In this document: positions 25,750-34,117 of the stretch, one piece after another
Layout: every line of letters begins with the position of its first letter
Position numbering within the stretch: the first letter of the stretch is position 1
Assembly (NCBI RefSeq): GCF_017874035.1
Contig: NZ_JAGGKV010000001.1
Location: forward strand, 682,001-746,000
DNA from: Paenibacillus aceris
Lineage (GTDB): Bacteria > Bacillota > Bacilli > Paenibacillales > NBRC-103111
Length of the DNA stretch: 64,000 bases
Reading direction: 5' to 3'
Made by a program: the position numbers and the translations under genes
The notes under the pieces: generated by a model
What the model saw: only the letters and a program-made list of their open reading frames with translations
Databases searched by the model: none
Told to the model about the DNA's origin: nothing

Positions 25750-26901
25750 TTAGGTGAGGAATGAGGCAAATACTTCATTACCAAGCAGGATGCCGTGTTT
25801 AGACAATCGATATCCCTCCGGCGTTTGTTCCAGCAGTTTTTTCTGCTCCCATCCCTTTATCGTTTCTCCGAAATGCGATTCAATGCTATCCCCAAACTGT
25901 TCTTGGAAATCGGCATTTCGAACGCCTTCCAACAGACGTAAGCCAACCATCATGAAATCTTCCATCGCTTCCTGCCGTGTTACTTCAAATTGTTCCATGA
26001 TCGGCAATCCTGTCTTTGTCGCATCAATGTAAGGCTGAATCCCTTTTACATTCACATGCCGCTGCCTATTCATATAGCCATGAGCACCCGCACCGAGTCC
26101 ATAATAGAAACGATTTCGCCAATACATTGTATTATGCTTGCTCTCTCGGCCTGGTTTAGCAAAGTTGCTGATTTCATATTGTTTGTAACCCGCGGCCTCC
26201 AGTCGCTTCATGATGAGCTCATACATATCGACTTCTTCATCTTCGCTTGGCAGCGGCAGCTGATTTTTGTTGAAAAGCGTATGAAACAGCGTGTTTTCTT
26301 CTACTTTTAAACTATAAATGGAGTAATGCTGAAGATCCAACGACAAGGCCTCATCTAAGGTCGCTTGCATAATGTCGACGGTTTGTTTTGGCAGACCGAA
26401 CATTAAGTCGATGGACAAATTGGCAAATCCCAGCTTTTTGGCATTTTCTATACTTCTGTGCACATCATCTGTATTATGAATGCGGCCAATCGCCGCCAGA
26501 AGCTCATTGTTAAAAGATTGCACGCCGAAGCTGATGCGGTTGACGCCGCCTTCTTTCATCACGGCAAGCTTATCCTCATCCGTAGTTCCCGGGTTGGCTT
26601 CCATCGAAAACTCAACTTCCGCTGAATCTGCCGGGAAATAGGTGCGTACCATCCGAAGAAACCGCTCCATCTGATCAGGAAGCAGCACAGTCGGTGTTCC
26701 CCCGCCCACGAAAATCGTTTCTACTTTGGACGGCGGATTGTTTTTCACCGTAAGCTCCATCTCCCGCTCCAGCGCATCTAAATATTCCATAACAGGCTGG
26801 CCCTTGAGCACATAGGAGTTAAAATCGCAATAATGGCATTTATTCGTACAAAACGGGATATGAATGTACACAGCAGTCGGAGCTGCACTAGCAACTAACA
26901 T
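25750..26901 (-). CDS. hemW: radical SAM family heme chaperone HemW
   Basis: HemW resembles coproporphyrinogen dehydrogenase HemN but is thought to insert heme into target proteins. The radical-SAM motif is in PFCTNKCHYCDFNSYV (residues 17-32). Further family features are VETIFVGGGTPTVL, EFSMEANPGTTDE, ISFGVQSFNNELLAAIGR and the C-terminal wing with MYWRNRFYYGLGAGAHGY. It has the three-cysteine HemW cluster motif (CxxxCxxC) without the additional cysteine of true HemN. At 383 residues it is typical. It follows lepA, separated by a terminator, as in B. subtilis. Confidence 0.93.
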   Translation of the reverse strand: MLVASAAPTAVYIHIPFCTNKCHYCDFNSYVLKGQPVMEYLDALEREMELTVKNNPPSKVETIFVGGGTPTVLLPDQMERFLRMVRTYFPADSAEVEFSMEANPGTTDEDKLAVMKEGGVNRISFGVQSFNNELLAAIGRIHNTDDVHRSIENAKKLGFANLSIDLMFGLPKQTVDIMQATLDEALSLDLQHYSIYSLKVEENTLFHTLFNKNQLPLPSEDEEVDMYELIMKRLEAAGYKQYEISNFAKPGRESKHNTMYWRNRFYYGLGAGAHGYMNRQRHVNVKGIQPYIDATKTGLPIMEQFEVTRQEAMEDFMMVGLRLLEGVRNADFQEQFGDSIESHFGETIKGWEQKKLLEQTPEGYRLSKHGILLGNEVFASFLT

Positions 26902-27013
26902 AAGGGTATTTCCTTTCTATCCCGGATAAACGACTTCATCGTCCTTGTGGACAAGCTCGTTTGTCAAGGTTGATGCGAAACAAAGTAATAAACATTTACT
27001 TTCATATGAACTG

Positions 27014-27053
27014 ATAAAAAGCCAAGGGGCAGAGTACTCTGCCACCCCAGCTT
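27014..27053 (-). terminator. terminator after lepA
   Basis: On the minus strand AGC, GGGG and GGCAGAG pair with CTCTGCC, CCCC and GCT, followed by TTTTTAT. It lies directly past the lepA stop. Confidence 0.85.
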
Positions 27054-27067
27054 CTTATTCTTCCAAA

Positions 27068-28882
27068 CTATTCGTCTATTTTGAGAACCGCCATGAACGC
27101 CTCTTGCGGCACTTCAACGCTGCCGACCTGCTTCATGCGCTTTTTACCTTCTTTTTGCTTATCGAGCAATTTACGTTTACGCGAGATGTCCCCGCCGTAA
27201 CACTTGGCAAGAACGTTTTTACGCATAGCTTTAACCGTTTCACGCGCTACGATCTTTTGTCCGATAGCCGCTTGAATCGGCACCTCGAACATTTGGCGAG
27301 GGATTAAATCCTTCAGCTTATCGCAAATGATTTTGCCGCGGTGATATGCGGTATCACGGTGAACAATGAAGGACAGTGCATCGACTTGCTCGGAATTGAG
27401 CAAAATGTCCATTTTCACGAGGCTCGACTTCTTGTATCCAGATAACTCGTAATCAAAGGACGCGTAACCTTTTGTTCTAGATTTCAACATATCGAAGAAG
27501 TCATAAACGATTTCGGACAATGGGATATCGTAAGTCAGAGTAACACGATTGGTATCCAAATACTCCATGTTCAAGTATTCGCCGCGCTTGCCTTGGCACA
27601 GCTCCATGATGGTACCTACATAATCATTCGGTACAATGACGGAAGCTTTCACATAAGGCTCCTCAACGAAATCGATACGCTGCGGATCTGGATAATTCGA
27701 TGGGTTATCAATGTCCATCACATCGCCATTCGTTAACGTGATGCGGTAGATAACGCTTGGCGCTGTCGTAATCAGTGGAATGTTGAACTCACGTTCGATA
27801 CGTTCCTGAATGATCTCCATGTGCAGCAGTCCCAAGAATCCACAGCGGAAGCCGAATCCTAGCGCTGTCGATGTTTCAGGCTCGAAACGGAGTGATGCGT
27901 CATTGAGCTCCAATTTCTGCAGGGCTTCACGCAAGTCATTGTAATCCGTTGTTTCAATCGGATACAGTCCGCAGAACACCATCGGGTTGATCCGTCGGTA
28001 GCCTGGCAGCGCCTCTGGCGCTTGGCGATCCGCTTCAGTTACCGTATCCCCGACGCGCGTATCTCCAACGTTTTTGATACCAGCAACGATAAATCCAACA
28101 TCTCCGACCTCAAGAGACGGTACCGAGGACATTCTCGGCTTGAACGCTCCAACCTCGATAACTTCGAAGGTTTTGTTCGTTGCCATCATCTTAATTTTGG
28201 AGCCTGCTTTAATCGAACCATCCACGACACGCACATAGACGATAACACCTTTATAAGCATCGTAATGGGAGTCGAAAATCAGCGCTTTAAGCGGGTTGTC
28301 TGGATTGCCTTGCGGAGCAGGCACCTTTTGACAAACTTGCTCAATGATTTCCTTGATCCCAATGCCTGCTTTCGCAGAAGCCAGAACCGCATCGCTGGCA
28401 TCAAGGCCGATTACATCCTCAATTTCCTGCTTCACCTTTTCCGGATCAGCGCTCGGCAAATCGATTTTATTAATAACAGGTAAAATTTCTAAGTTATTTT
28501 CCAAAGCCAGATACACGTTAGCCAGCGTTTGCGCTTCAATGCCTTGCGCAGCATCCACAACGAGCAAAGCTCCTTCACAAGCGGCAAGGCTGCGAGATAC
28601 CTCATAGGTAAAATCGACATGCCCTGGTGTATCAATCAGATTAAGGATATAATCTACGCCGTCATCTGCGCGGTAATTCAGTCTAACCGCCTGCAGCTTG
28701 ATCGTAATCCCGCGTTCCCGCTCCAGATCCATTTGGTCAAGCACTTGCTCCTGCATCTCACGTGAAGACAAGGCGCCAGTATATTCCAAAATGCGGTCGG
28801 CAAGTGTCGATTTGCCGTGATCGATATGAGCGATAATTGAAAAGTTTCGAATTCTTGATTGTCTTTCGCGAATGTCAGTCAT
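27068..28882 (-). CDS. lepA: elongation factor 4 (LepA)
   Basis: A ribosome-associated translational GTPase that helps translation initiation or back-translocation. G1 is [10 protein letters not shown] (near residue 20), switch [12 protein letters not shown], and G4 [10 protein letters not shown], followed by domains II and III, the V-like domain and the LepA-specific C-terminus ([14 protein letters not shown]). At 604 residues it is full length. The nearest purine-rich ribosome site (GTGGGGG) is a little far from the ATG. The downstream order lepA-hemW-hrcA is as in B. subtilis. Confidence 0.97.
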   Translation of the reverse strand: MTDIRERQSRIRNFSIIAHIDHGKSTLADRILEYTGALSSREMQEQVLDQMDLERERGITIKLQAVRLNYRADDGVDYILNLIDTPGHVDFTYEVSRSLAACEGALLVVDAAQGIEAQTLANVYLALENNLEILPVINKIDLPSADPEKVKQEIEDVIGLDASDAVLASAKAGIGIKEIIEQVCQKVPAPQGNPDNPLKALIFDSHYDAYKGVIVYVRVVDGSIKAGSKIKMMATNKTFEVIEVGAFKPRMSSVPSLEVGDVGFIVAGIKNVGDTRVGDTVTEADRQAPEALPGYRRINPMVFCGLYPIETTDYNDLREALQKLELNDASLRFEPETSTALGFGFRCGFLGLLHMEIIQERIEREFNIPLITTAPSVIYRITLTNGDVMDIDNPSNYPDPQRIDFVEEPYVKASVIVPNDYVGTIMELCQGKRGEYLNMEYLDTNRVTLTYDIPLSEIVYDFFDMLKSRTKGYASFDYELSGYKKSSLVKMDILLNSEQVDALSFIVHRDTAYHRGKIICDKLKDLIPRQMFEVPIQAAIGQKIVARETVKAMRKNVLAKCYGGDISRKRKLLDKQKEGKKRMKQVGSVEVPQEAFMAVLKIDE

Positions 28883-28958
28883 GCTAACGTATTAACCCCC
28901 ACAACATGCAAATAATTTTCATTATAGCAGTTGTGGGAAGTTGCAGCAATGTACACCC

Positions 28959-29363
28959 TTATCCTTTACCTAATATGGCATCAAATATGGACACAAACAG
29001 CTTGATTCCATGATGCGAAGCGATTTGCAGCAGGTCACCGAGTTTATTGCCGACATGATTCAGAGAATTGTCATGATCGGCTACGGGGTCCGCTTTCTTT
29101 TCCGATTCAGGCTTCGCTGTTGCTGTCGCATTTACTTTGGCTGCCGCGGCACCTTTTGGGGCGGATGAAGGGGATGCTTTCGTGCCAGTAGCAGACGCCG
29201 CCGCAGGCACCCCCGTTCCCACCACTTGCGCCGCTTTCCCTGAAGGCTGAGGGCCTTGTATCCGTTCCATCCCGCTGGATGCCAAGCTGACACCGAATAA
29301 GATGCAGAACAGTAGCAGCAATCCGAACAAGCTCACTTTGATATAAAACTGCCTCAGCTTCAT
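28959..29363 (-). CDS. yqxA: YqxA-like small membrane protein (DUF3679 position)
   Basis: A 134-residue protein with one N-terminal membrane segment (about residues 10-32), a low-complexity Ala/Lys/Thr/Ser stretch, and a short C-terminal helix region (LNHVGNKLGDLLQIASHHG). The start at 29363 is preceded by GAAGGAGG. Between spoIIP and lepA, B. subtilis has yqxA, which also encodes a small one-pass protein; the call rests mainly on that synteny. Its role is unknown, probably in sporulation. Confidence 0.72.
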   Translation of the reverse strand: MKLRQFYIKVSLFGLLLLFCILFGVSLASSGMERIQGPQPSGKAAQVVGTGVPAAASATGTKASPSSAPKGAAAAKVNATATAKPESEKKADPVADHDNSLNHVGNKLGDLLQIASHHGIKLFVSIFDAILGKG

Positions 29364-29385
29364 GGGAAAGCCTCCTTCGAATGAA

Positions 29386-30618
29386 TTAAGATTGCTTAGG
29401 GCTCGCAGCCGGAGCATCTACTTTCTTCGCATTTAAAATGACTTCAGAAATGGCATCCGCCAACCAGTCCGTTGTCCGGTAGCACTCCTCCAGCGAGTTG
29501 AAGGGACCGCCTACCTCAATCAATATATTGTTTGGCGAAATGTTCTGATTATATAATCCGTTGCCTTCGCTAGCTTCTTTCGCATGAATACCTTTGGAAA
29601 TCCCAGGATGCTTGGCTTCCAGCACTTGATGAATCTTATTGGCGAATTCCTCGTTCTTTTTCCAATTCGGATTCTTCCCGCCGATAATGAAATACACCTG
29701 TGCATAATCCTTACCGTCAATCGTGGCGGTTGTTTTATTGCGCGCAGCGGAATCCCGATGGATATCGAAGTAGTACTGCAAGTCAGGATGTTGAACCATC
29801 GCTTCCTGCAAAGTCTTCAAGGAATATTTATAGGAGTATGGATATTCGAAATTTTTAACCGTGCTTGGATAAACAGTTTGTGAATGAACCGCTCCTATGC
29901 CGTCTTTTTCGAGATTTTGCGCTAAGCGCTGACCGACGGAAATGATATTCACCTTATCGCTATATGCCTTGTCCGGGTCCGTAACTCCTTTAAGCTCTGG
30001 CAAGAAGGATTCGTTGCTATGGGTTTGGTAAATGAAAGCTACATTGTCACCAGCTGTTTTTGGTGGCTGACCAGTTGTATTTACGACAGGCGTTGTGCTT
30101 GCAGGTGATGGCTCAGGCGTTAGAGAAGGATGAGGATATTTTGCCTCTGCTTCCAGATCGGAGGGATTGGGACTGTAGTCGAAGGGGTCACTGGGATTTA
30201 TCGCGCTCCCGCTCCCTTTGACCAAGACGGTCGTTTTGTTAGCATCCATGCCCGGGACTTCACTGGCCACCAGACTCTTGGGATCGCTCGGATTAATGTC
30301 CGTCAAGAACTGAAATGCGAAATGAAAGACATTATGTTGAGAGAACGTGAATTTCTTCTGGTCTTTATTTAGATGAGGCACTTCCATGCCGAGCATATCG
30401 ATAAAAAATTGATTCGTGACGGATGCGGCTAAACTTTTCATGGACGAAACCGGCGAAGTGGTTATGACTTTATTCTGCAGATAACCGCCTACCCCAATTA
30501 GAACGAAGATGGCTAAGGTTGCTGTGCTGAGAATAAAAAACGTTTTTCCGACGGAACTGGCGCTCTGAAACGTTTTTCGAACATGGCTGAGATTGAGTGT
30601 GGCTGAAGTCCATTTCAT
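29386..30618 (-). CDS. spoIIP: stage II sporulation protein P
   Basis: SpoIIP is a membrane-anchored amidase/endopeptidase that degrades septal peptidoglycan with SpoIID and SpoIIM during engulfment. There is one membrane segment near residues 25-48, then a Pro/Ser/Thr linker (about 155-185) and the catalytic domain with AFIYQTHSNESFLPEL, YYFDIHRDSAARNKTTA, KGIHAKEASEGNGLYNQN and ILIEVGGPFNSLEE, carrying the zinc-binding His and Glu residues. At 410 residues it is typical. ATG follows AGGAGG. In B. subtilis gpr lies directly upstream; here a TIR-protein cassette is interposed. Confidence 0.95.
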   Translation of the reverse strand: MKWTSATLNLSHVRKTFQSASSVGKTFFILSTATLAIFVLIGVGGYLQNKVITTSPVSSMKSLAASVTNQFFIDMLGMEVPHLNKDQKKFTFSQHNVFHFAFQFLTDINPSDPKSLVASEVPGMDANKTTVLVKGSGSAINPSDPFDYSPNPSDLEAEAKYPHPSLTPEPSPASTTPVVNTTGQPPKTAGDNVAFIYQTHSNESFLPELKGVTDPDKAYSDKVNIISVGQRLAQNLEKDGIGAVHSQTVYPSTVKNFEYPYSYKYSLKTLQEAMVQHPDLQYYFDIHRDSAARNKTTATIDGKDYAQVYFIIGGKNPNWKKNEEFANKIHQVLEAKHPGISKGIHAKEASEGNGLYNQNISPNNILIEVGGPFNSLEECYRTTDWLADAISEVILNAKKVDAPAASPKQS

Positions 30619-30831
30619 AGTCTGATTCCTCCTAAACTATCTTAATTCAATCTATGAAACGAGCCTCGTCGATAGAACCCGAAACGATAGATTTTTTTTG
30701 ATAGAGGGAGGTCAGTTGGAGTAAAGAGAGTTTCAGCAGAATGGTTTGATTGTGTGGAAGGAATGAAGCGAAGGCGACCCGACTTCGAGACATTCACCTA
30801 TAGATGACGCACGCAAAAGCTGGATACACAC

Positions 30832-30858
30832 AAAAAAGAACCCCATCAGGGGTTCTTT
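30832..30858 (-). terminator. terminator of the TIR cassette
   Basis: On the minus strand AGAACCCC, loop TGAT, GGGGTTCT followed by TTTTTG. It lies just after the 55-codon frame. The remaining 200 bp toward spoIIP hold nothing I recognise. Confidence 0.85.
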
Positions 30859-30874
30859 GGTAATTCCTATAAAA

Positions 30875-31042
30875 CTATGCGAGTGATTCAAAATCGAATG
30901 ACCCTTTGGCTACGATCGTTACCCCGCTTGTTTTGTTTAGAACTGTGGGGCCGGTATATAATTTGAGCAAGCTCTTGTCGCTCGATTTATGTGCACTTTT
31001 GGCCGCTAGTCGGTTACGAACTTTCTTCATGTGCTTCAGCAT
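30875..31042 (-). CDS. putative 55-residue protein overlapping the end of the TIR-like gene
   Basis: The frame starts MLKHMKKVRNRLAAKSAHK and ends VTIVAKGSFDFESLA. AAGGAAGG lies seven bases before the ATG, all inside the 3' end of the TIR-like gene, with which it overlaps by 29 bp in another frame. The terminator begins 17 bases past its stop, so the transcript clearly includes it. The first 20 residues are strongly basic; the rest suggests beta strands. No family is recognised. It could be a small regulator, antitoxin or cofactor of the TIR pair, or a chance frame. Confidence 0.5.
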   Translation of the reverse strand: MLKHMKKVRNRLAAKSAHKSSDKSLLKLYTGPTVLNKTSGVTIVAKGSFDFESLA

Positions 31043-31991
31043 AGAGAATCCTTCCTTTCACAATGGACTTGAGTGAAGACACGAGCTTCGCATTTCGTTC
31101 CGATAACTCCATCATGACCTGATGATGATTGCGCGGCGGAATATCCGTCCTTGTTTTGAAATGTATGGAGGAAACGATCGTTGGATGCAGCTTAACGCAA
31201 TAAATATATTCGAATTCGCCATCTTCTTTATCCTTGGCTCGGCCAAGGTAAATGTTCGTGTTTTTGCCGCGGTAGCATTCCGCTAGGTAGCTGTTAGGAT
31301 CGTTCACGTTAAAGCTGTGGTTATTACTCACCTGACCGGCGCGGCCAAACTGCTGTAAAGTTACACCGTCATCAAGCAGTTCGAACAGTGTAGCAGCAGT
31401 CACTTCTTGAAGCTCAATTATACCACAATTGGTATCAAATGTCTTATGGAATTTATCCAAAACGCGGTCATAATCCACGCTGGAAACGCTAAGAGAATCC
31501 AGAGCATCAAACAGGAAGCTCCGTATCGCATCATTTTTTTTCATATCCGACGGCTTAAAACGTTTCTTATGTGCTGCAATGCTGCTCTTCATGGGATATA
31601 AGTGAGGGCCTGCCAGCTCCGCGATCTCTCTATCAATTTGCCGGTCGTCGATTCGCAGCGGATTATAGCCCTCCAGATACTCGGGAAGCTCACAATGTTT
31701 GGTCATGATGATAAACGTCCTGCTATGCCCTAACTCCCCTATGCAGAGCCCGATCAGTACTAAAAGGTTGGCATAAGTCAAAGGTTGATGAACATCCTCT
31801 CGCGTCAGAATGAGAAGAGCGAAGTCCGATTCTTCGATATGCTCTTTTAGCATTTTCAATTTATGCTGGGATGCCGTCAAGACACCTTGATTAATGACTG
31901 TGACATCGGCCGTGGATGCGAGCTGTGTTTGATAGAATTCTGCCCATAGTAGACTTGCAGGCGAACTGCCTATAAAAATTCTCGGTTTCAT
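31014..31991 (-). CDS. TIR-like protein with degenerate active site and C-terminal possible GAF-like domain
   Basis: Residues 3-135 match the fold of the neighbouring TIR protein: RIFIGSSPASLLWAEFYQ aligns with its KLFIGSSAESIDVAEALQ, and NLLVLIGLCIGELGHSRTF with NVILELGLFIGQIGLERTY. At the position of the catalytic Glu (E89 of the neighbour) this protein has Leu79, so NAD cleavage is unlikely. Residues 155-325 form another domain, with AATLFELLDDGVTLQQFG and later YIYCVKLHP, loosely like GAF ligand-sensing domains (weak inference). ATG overlaps the TIR gene stop (ATGA). It may sense a signal and control the active TIR partner. Confidence 0.75.
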   Translation of the reverse strand: MKPRIFIGSSPASLLWAEFYQTQLASTADVTVINQGVLTASQHKLKMLKEHIEESDFALLILTREDVHQPLTYANLLVLIGLCIGELGHSRTFIIMTKHCELPEYLEGYNPLRIDDRQIDREIAELAGPHLYPMKSSIAAHKKRFKPSDMKKNDAIRSFLFDALDSLSVSSVDYDRVLDKFHKTFDTNCGIIELQEVTAATLFELLDDGVTLQQFGRAGQVSNNHSFNVNDPNSYLAECYRGKNTNIYLGRAKDKEDGEFEYIYCVKLHPTIVSSIHFKTRTDIPPRNHHQVMMELSERNAKLVSSLKSIVKGRILYAEAHEESS

Positions 31992-32461
31992 TTGACTCTC
32001 AGTCCTAACTCCTTCAACATCCGCTTCACCGTATACGTGGCTGGCCCAAGTCCTGCCATCAATCCCGAAGGATGGTTTGCCTGATAAGTGAGCGGTGTCA
32101 AACCAAGTAAATCCGTGGCTATATGCAAATCTTCTTTTTCTGGTATGAGAAAATAAGTTCTCTCTAAACCAATCTGCCCGATGAATAGCCCAAGCTCCAA
32201 AATAACATTATCTCGGACTGTACTTACGACCGAATCTCTCAAAAGTGTTAAATCATTCGGTTGAAAAACAAAGATAGCGAAATCACTAGCTTGGGCCTGC
32301 TTAATGAGCGTAGCTAGCGTCGTATGTGAAGGCGGGAATAATAATTGGCTCCAAACCGTGACATCGCAGGAAAAATGGAGATTAGATTGCAAAGCCTCAG
32401 CAACGTCAATGCTTTCAGCAGATGACCCAATAAATAGTTTTGCCCGAGGTGAGCTGCTCAC
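31988..32461 (-). CDS. stand-alone TIR-domain protein (CAP12/Pycsar-effector type, PF10137-like)
   Basis: The 157-residue protein is essentially one domain of the kind first called nucleotide-binding TIR-like and later found in TIR-STING and Pycsar effectors, which cleave NAD. Signatures: KLFIGSSAES at residues 8-17, VTVWSQ (34-39), SDFAIFVFQPNDL (59-71), RDNVILELGLFIGQIG (83-98) with the expected catalytic Glu89, and DLLGLTPLTY (117-126). The start is GTG after GGAAG. It is the first gene of a cassette bounded by terminators, with no cyclase or other known sensor beside it. No strong promoter is visible in the 84 bases upstream, so read-through from gpr is possible. Confidence 0.82.
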   Translation of the reverse strand: MSSSPRAKLFIGSSAESIDVAEALQSNLHFSCDVTVWSQLLFPPSHTTLATLIKQAQASDFAIFVFQPNDLTLLRDSVVSTVRDNVILELGLFIGQIGLERTYFLIPEKEDLHIATDLLGLTPLTYQANHPSGLMAGLGPATYTVKRMLKELGLRVK

Positions 32462-32544
32462 AGAACCACTTCCTTCATTTTTGGTGATCGTGAGTTACTT
32501 CGACGTCTCCCATCTTTTTCCTTCCAGATCCAGCTAAATACAGC

Positions 32545-32587
32545 AAAAAGAAAGAACTGTTCCCACGTATCATCGCGGTTCCAGTTC
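32545..32587 (-). terminator. probable terminator between gpr and the TIR cassette
   Basis: On the minus strand GAACTG...CCGCG and CGTGG...CAGTTC form a stem with an internal loop, followed by TTTCTTTTTG. It begins eight bases past the gpr stop. Confidence 0.65.
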
Positions 32588-32595
32588 TCAATTCA

Positions 32596-33594
32596 TCAGT
32601 GTGTATAGGCTGCCACATTTTCAACGCTTACCGCATCGTGCAAAGCGGCATTCAAACCGCTGGCAATAATATTGGCGATGTCCTCGATAAATTGGTCGAT
32701 TTCTTTCGGAGTGACCAGCAAATCATGACCGACAGGGTTGAGCACTTCTTTGACGAGCTGCAGTCGCTCTTCCTCATGAATATTATCCAGCAGCCCGAGA
32801 ATTTGGCCGGTATTGCTTGTCTGTTCACTAAAATGCTTTTGCATCAAATCGAAAGCATTATTCACAATCGTCGATGCATACACAACGGTAGGAACCCCAA
32901 TGGCAACTACAGGTATCCCAAGATTCTCTATCGTTAGTCCTTTGCGCTTATTGCCGATACCAGAGCCCGGATGAATGCCCGTATCTGCGATTTGTATGGT
33001 TGTGTTTACCCGGTCCAATGATCTGGAGGCCAATGCATCAATGGCAATGATGAAATCAGGCTTGGATTTCTCGACAATCCCGAGCACAATATCGCTGCTT
33101 TCAATCCCTGTTGTCCCAAGCACGCCAGGCGCTACGGCACTTACCGGCCGGTAACCGGGACTCACATCCTCAGGCATTAGTTCAAAGTAATGCCGCGTAA
33201 CCATGATATTGTCAACAACTAGCGGACCGAGAGCATCGGGTGTCACATTCGAATTACCCAGCCCGATAATGAGCGCTTTCGCATTTTGGGGGATCCCGAT
33301 TTCCCGCAGAAACTGTTCGAATTCTTGAGCCAGCTTTGTGGCTACGCGGTCTTGAAGTTGGCTGTCTTTCTCCCGCAAAGCAGGAACTTCAATCGTTATA
33401 TAATGTCCGAGAAGTTTGCCAAGCGCTCTGGAGCCTTCTTCGTTTTTCACATTGATTTTGGTCACGCGGATTCCGTTTTCACGAGTCGACTCCTGTTCAA
33501 TACCAGGAATCGGTTGCCCCTGATTAGCTGCATGGGCCATATCCCTTGCATCCAGCGCAAGATCCGTATGTGTTGTAAAAGAGCTCAAGTCCAT
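32596..33594 (-). CDS. gpr: GPR germination protease
   Basis: GPR degrades small acid-soluble spore proteins early in germination; it is made in the forespore as a zymogen. The N-terminus (residues 1-16, THTDLALDARDMA) resembles the propeptide. The core has LIIGLGNSNVTPDALGPLVVDN, PGVLGTTGIESSDIV, FIIAIDALASRS and DTGIHPGSGIGNKR. At 332 residues it is slightly shorter than the B. subtilis enzyme. A very good SigG promoter precedes it. In B. subtilis it is followed by spoIIP, which here comes after the TIR cassette. Confidence 0.95.
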   Translation of the reverse strand: MDLSSFTTHTDLALDARDMAHAANQGQPIPGIEQESTRENGIRVTKINVKNEEGSRALGKLLGHYITIEVPALREKDSQLQDRVATKLAQEFEQFLREIGIPQNAKALIIGLGNSNVTPDALGPLVVDNIMVTRHYFELMPEDVSPGYRPVSAVAPGVLGTTGIESSDIVLGIVEKSKPDFIIAIDALASRSLDRVNTTIQIADTGIHPGSGIGNKRKGLTIENLGIPVVAIGVPTVVYASTIVNNAFDLMQKHFSEQTSNTGQILGLLDNIHEEERLQLVKEVLNPVGHDLLVTPKEIDQFIEDIANIIASGLNAALHDAVSVENVAAYTH

Positions 33595-33628
33595 AGAAGT
33601 TCCCCTTTCTCAGGTGCATTGCATCTCT

Positions 33629-33659
33629 TAGTGTGCGTTGATTTTGAAGACGTTATGCA
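33629..33659 (-). promoter_or_regulatory. SigG promoter of gpr
   Basis: On the minus strand TGCATA, an 18-base spacer and CACACTA, close to the SigG consensus TGAATA / CATACTA (five of six and six of seven). It lies about 35 bases before the gpr ATG, as expected for a forespore gene. Confidence 0.75.
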
Positions 33660-33693
33660 AAAACGAGAACCACTGAAAACCTATTGACAGGTC

Positions 33694-33722
33694 TTGCATT
33701 TTCAATAGTTGCATGGTAGAAT
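33694..33722 (+). promoter_or_regulatory. SigA promoter of rpsT
   Basis: TTGCAT, 17 bases, TAGAAT, about 70 bases upstream of the rpsT ATG. Confidence 0.6.
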
Positions 33723-33790
33723 ACTTAAAGTTGTCAGCAAACATACAAATGTAACGTTGAACCGTGTTTTGTAAGTAGGAGGTGAATTTC

Positions 33791-34042
33791 ATGCCAAACA
33801 TTAAATCCGCTATTAAACGAGTAAAAGTTAGCGAAAAGCGCCGTCTTCGTAACGCTTCCCAAAAGTCCGCTCTGCGTACTGCTGTGAAAGCTTTCGAAAC
33901 AGCTGTAAGCCCAGAAGCTCTAATTAACGCTTCCAAAAAGTTAGACAAAGCAGCTTCTAAAGGTTTAATCCATAAAAATGCCGCTAACCGCAAGAAGTCC
34001 CGTCTGGCTAAAAAGCTGAACGCTCTTACGGCCCAAGCGTAA
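33791..34042 (+). CDS. rpsT: 30S ribosomal protein S20
   Basis: S20 binds 16S rRNA early in 30S assembly. [20 protein letters not shown] is the usual N-terminus, and the 83-residue Lys/Ala-rich helical protein is normal in length. ATG at 33791 lies seven bases after AGGAGGTG; an in-frame GTG nine bases upstream falls inside that ribosome site. As in B. subtilis it lies between holA and gpr and points away from both. Confidence 0.98.
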   Translation: MPNIKSAIKRVKVSEKRRLRNASQKSALRTAVKAFETAVSPEALINASKKLDKAASKGLIHKNAANRKKSRLAKKLNALTAQA

Positions 34043-34059
34043 TACAGGACATAAAAGCG

Positions 34060-34100
34060 AAAGTCCAGTTCTCCTCGGAGAGTTGGGCTTTTTTCCGTTT
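34060..34100 (+). terminator. terminator of rpsT
   Basis: AAGTCCAGTTCTC and GAGAGTTGGGCTT pair around a short loop and are followed by six T. It may also slow transcription entering from holA. Confidence 0.85.
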
Positions 34101-34117
34101 TACAAAAAAAAGCCTTC

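Noticed and set aside
31014..32461. Cyclic-nucleotide (CBASS/Pycsar) system because of the TIR domain type
   Set aside because: No cyclase, STING or cap gene is next to the TIR genes; calling it CBASS or Pycsar would go beyond the sequence.
34085..34101. Terminator of holA on the minus strand from the same hairpin as rpsT
   Set aside because: The T run is on the plus strand side only, so it serves rpsT.
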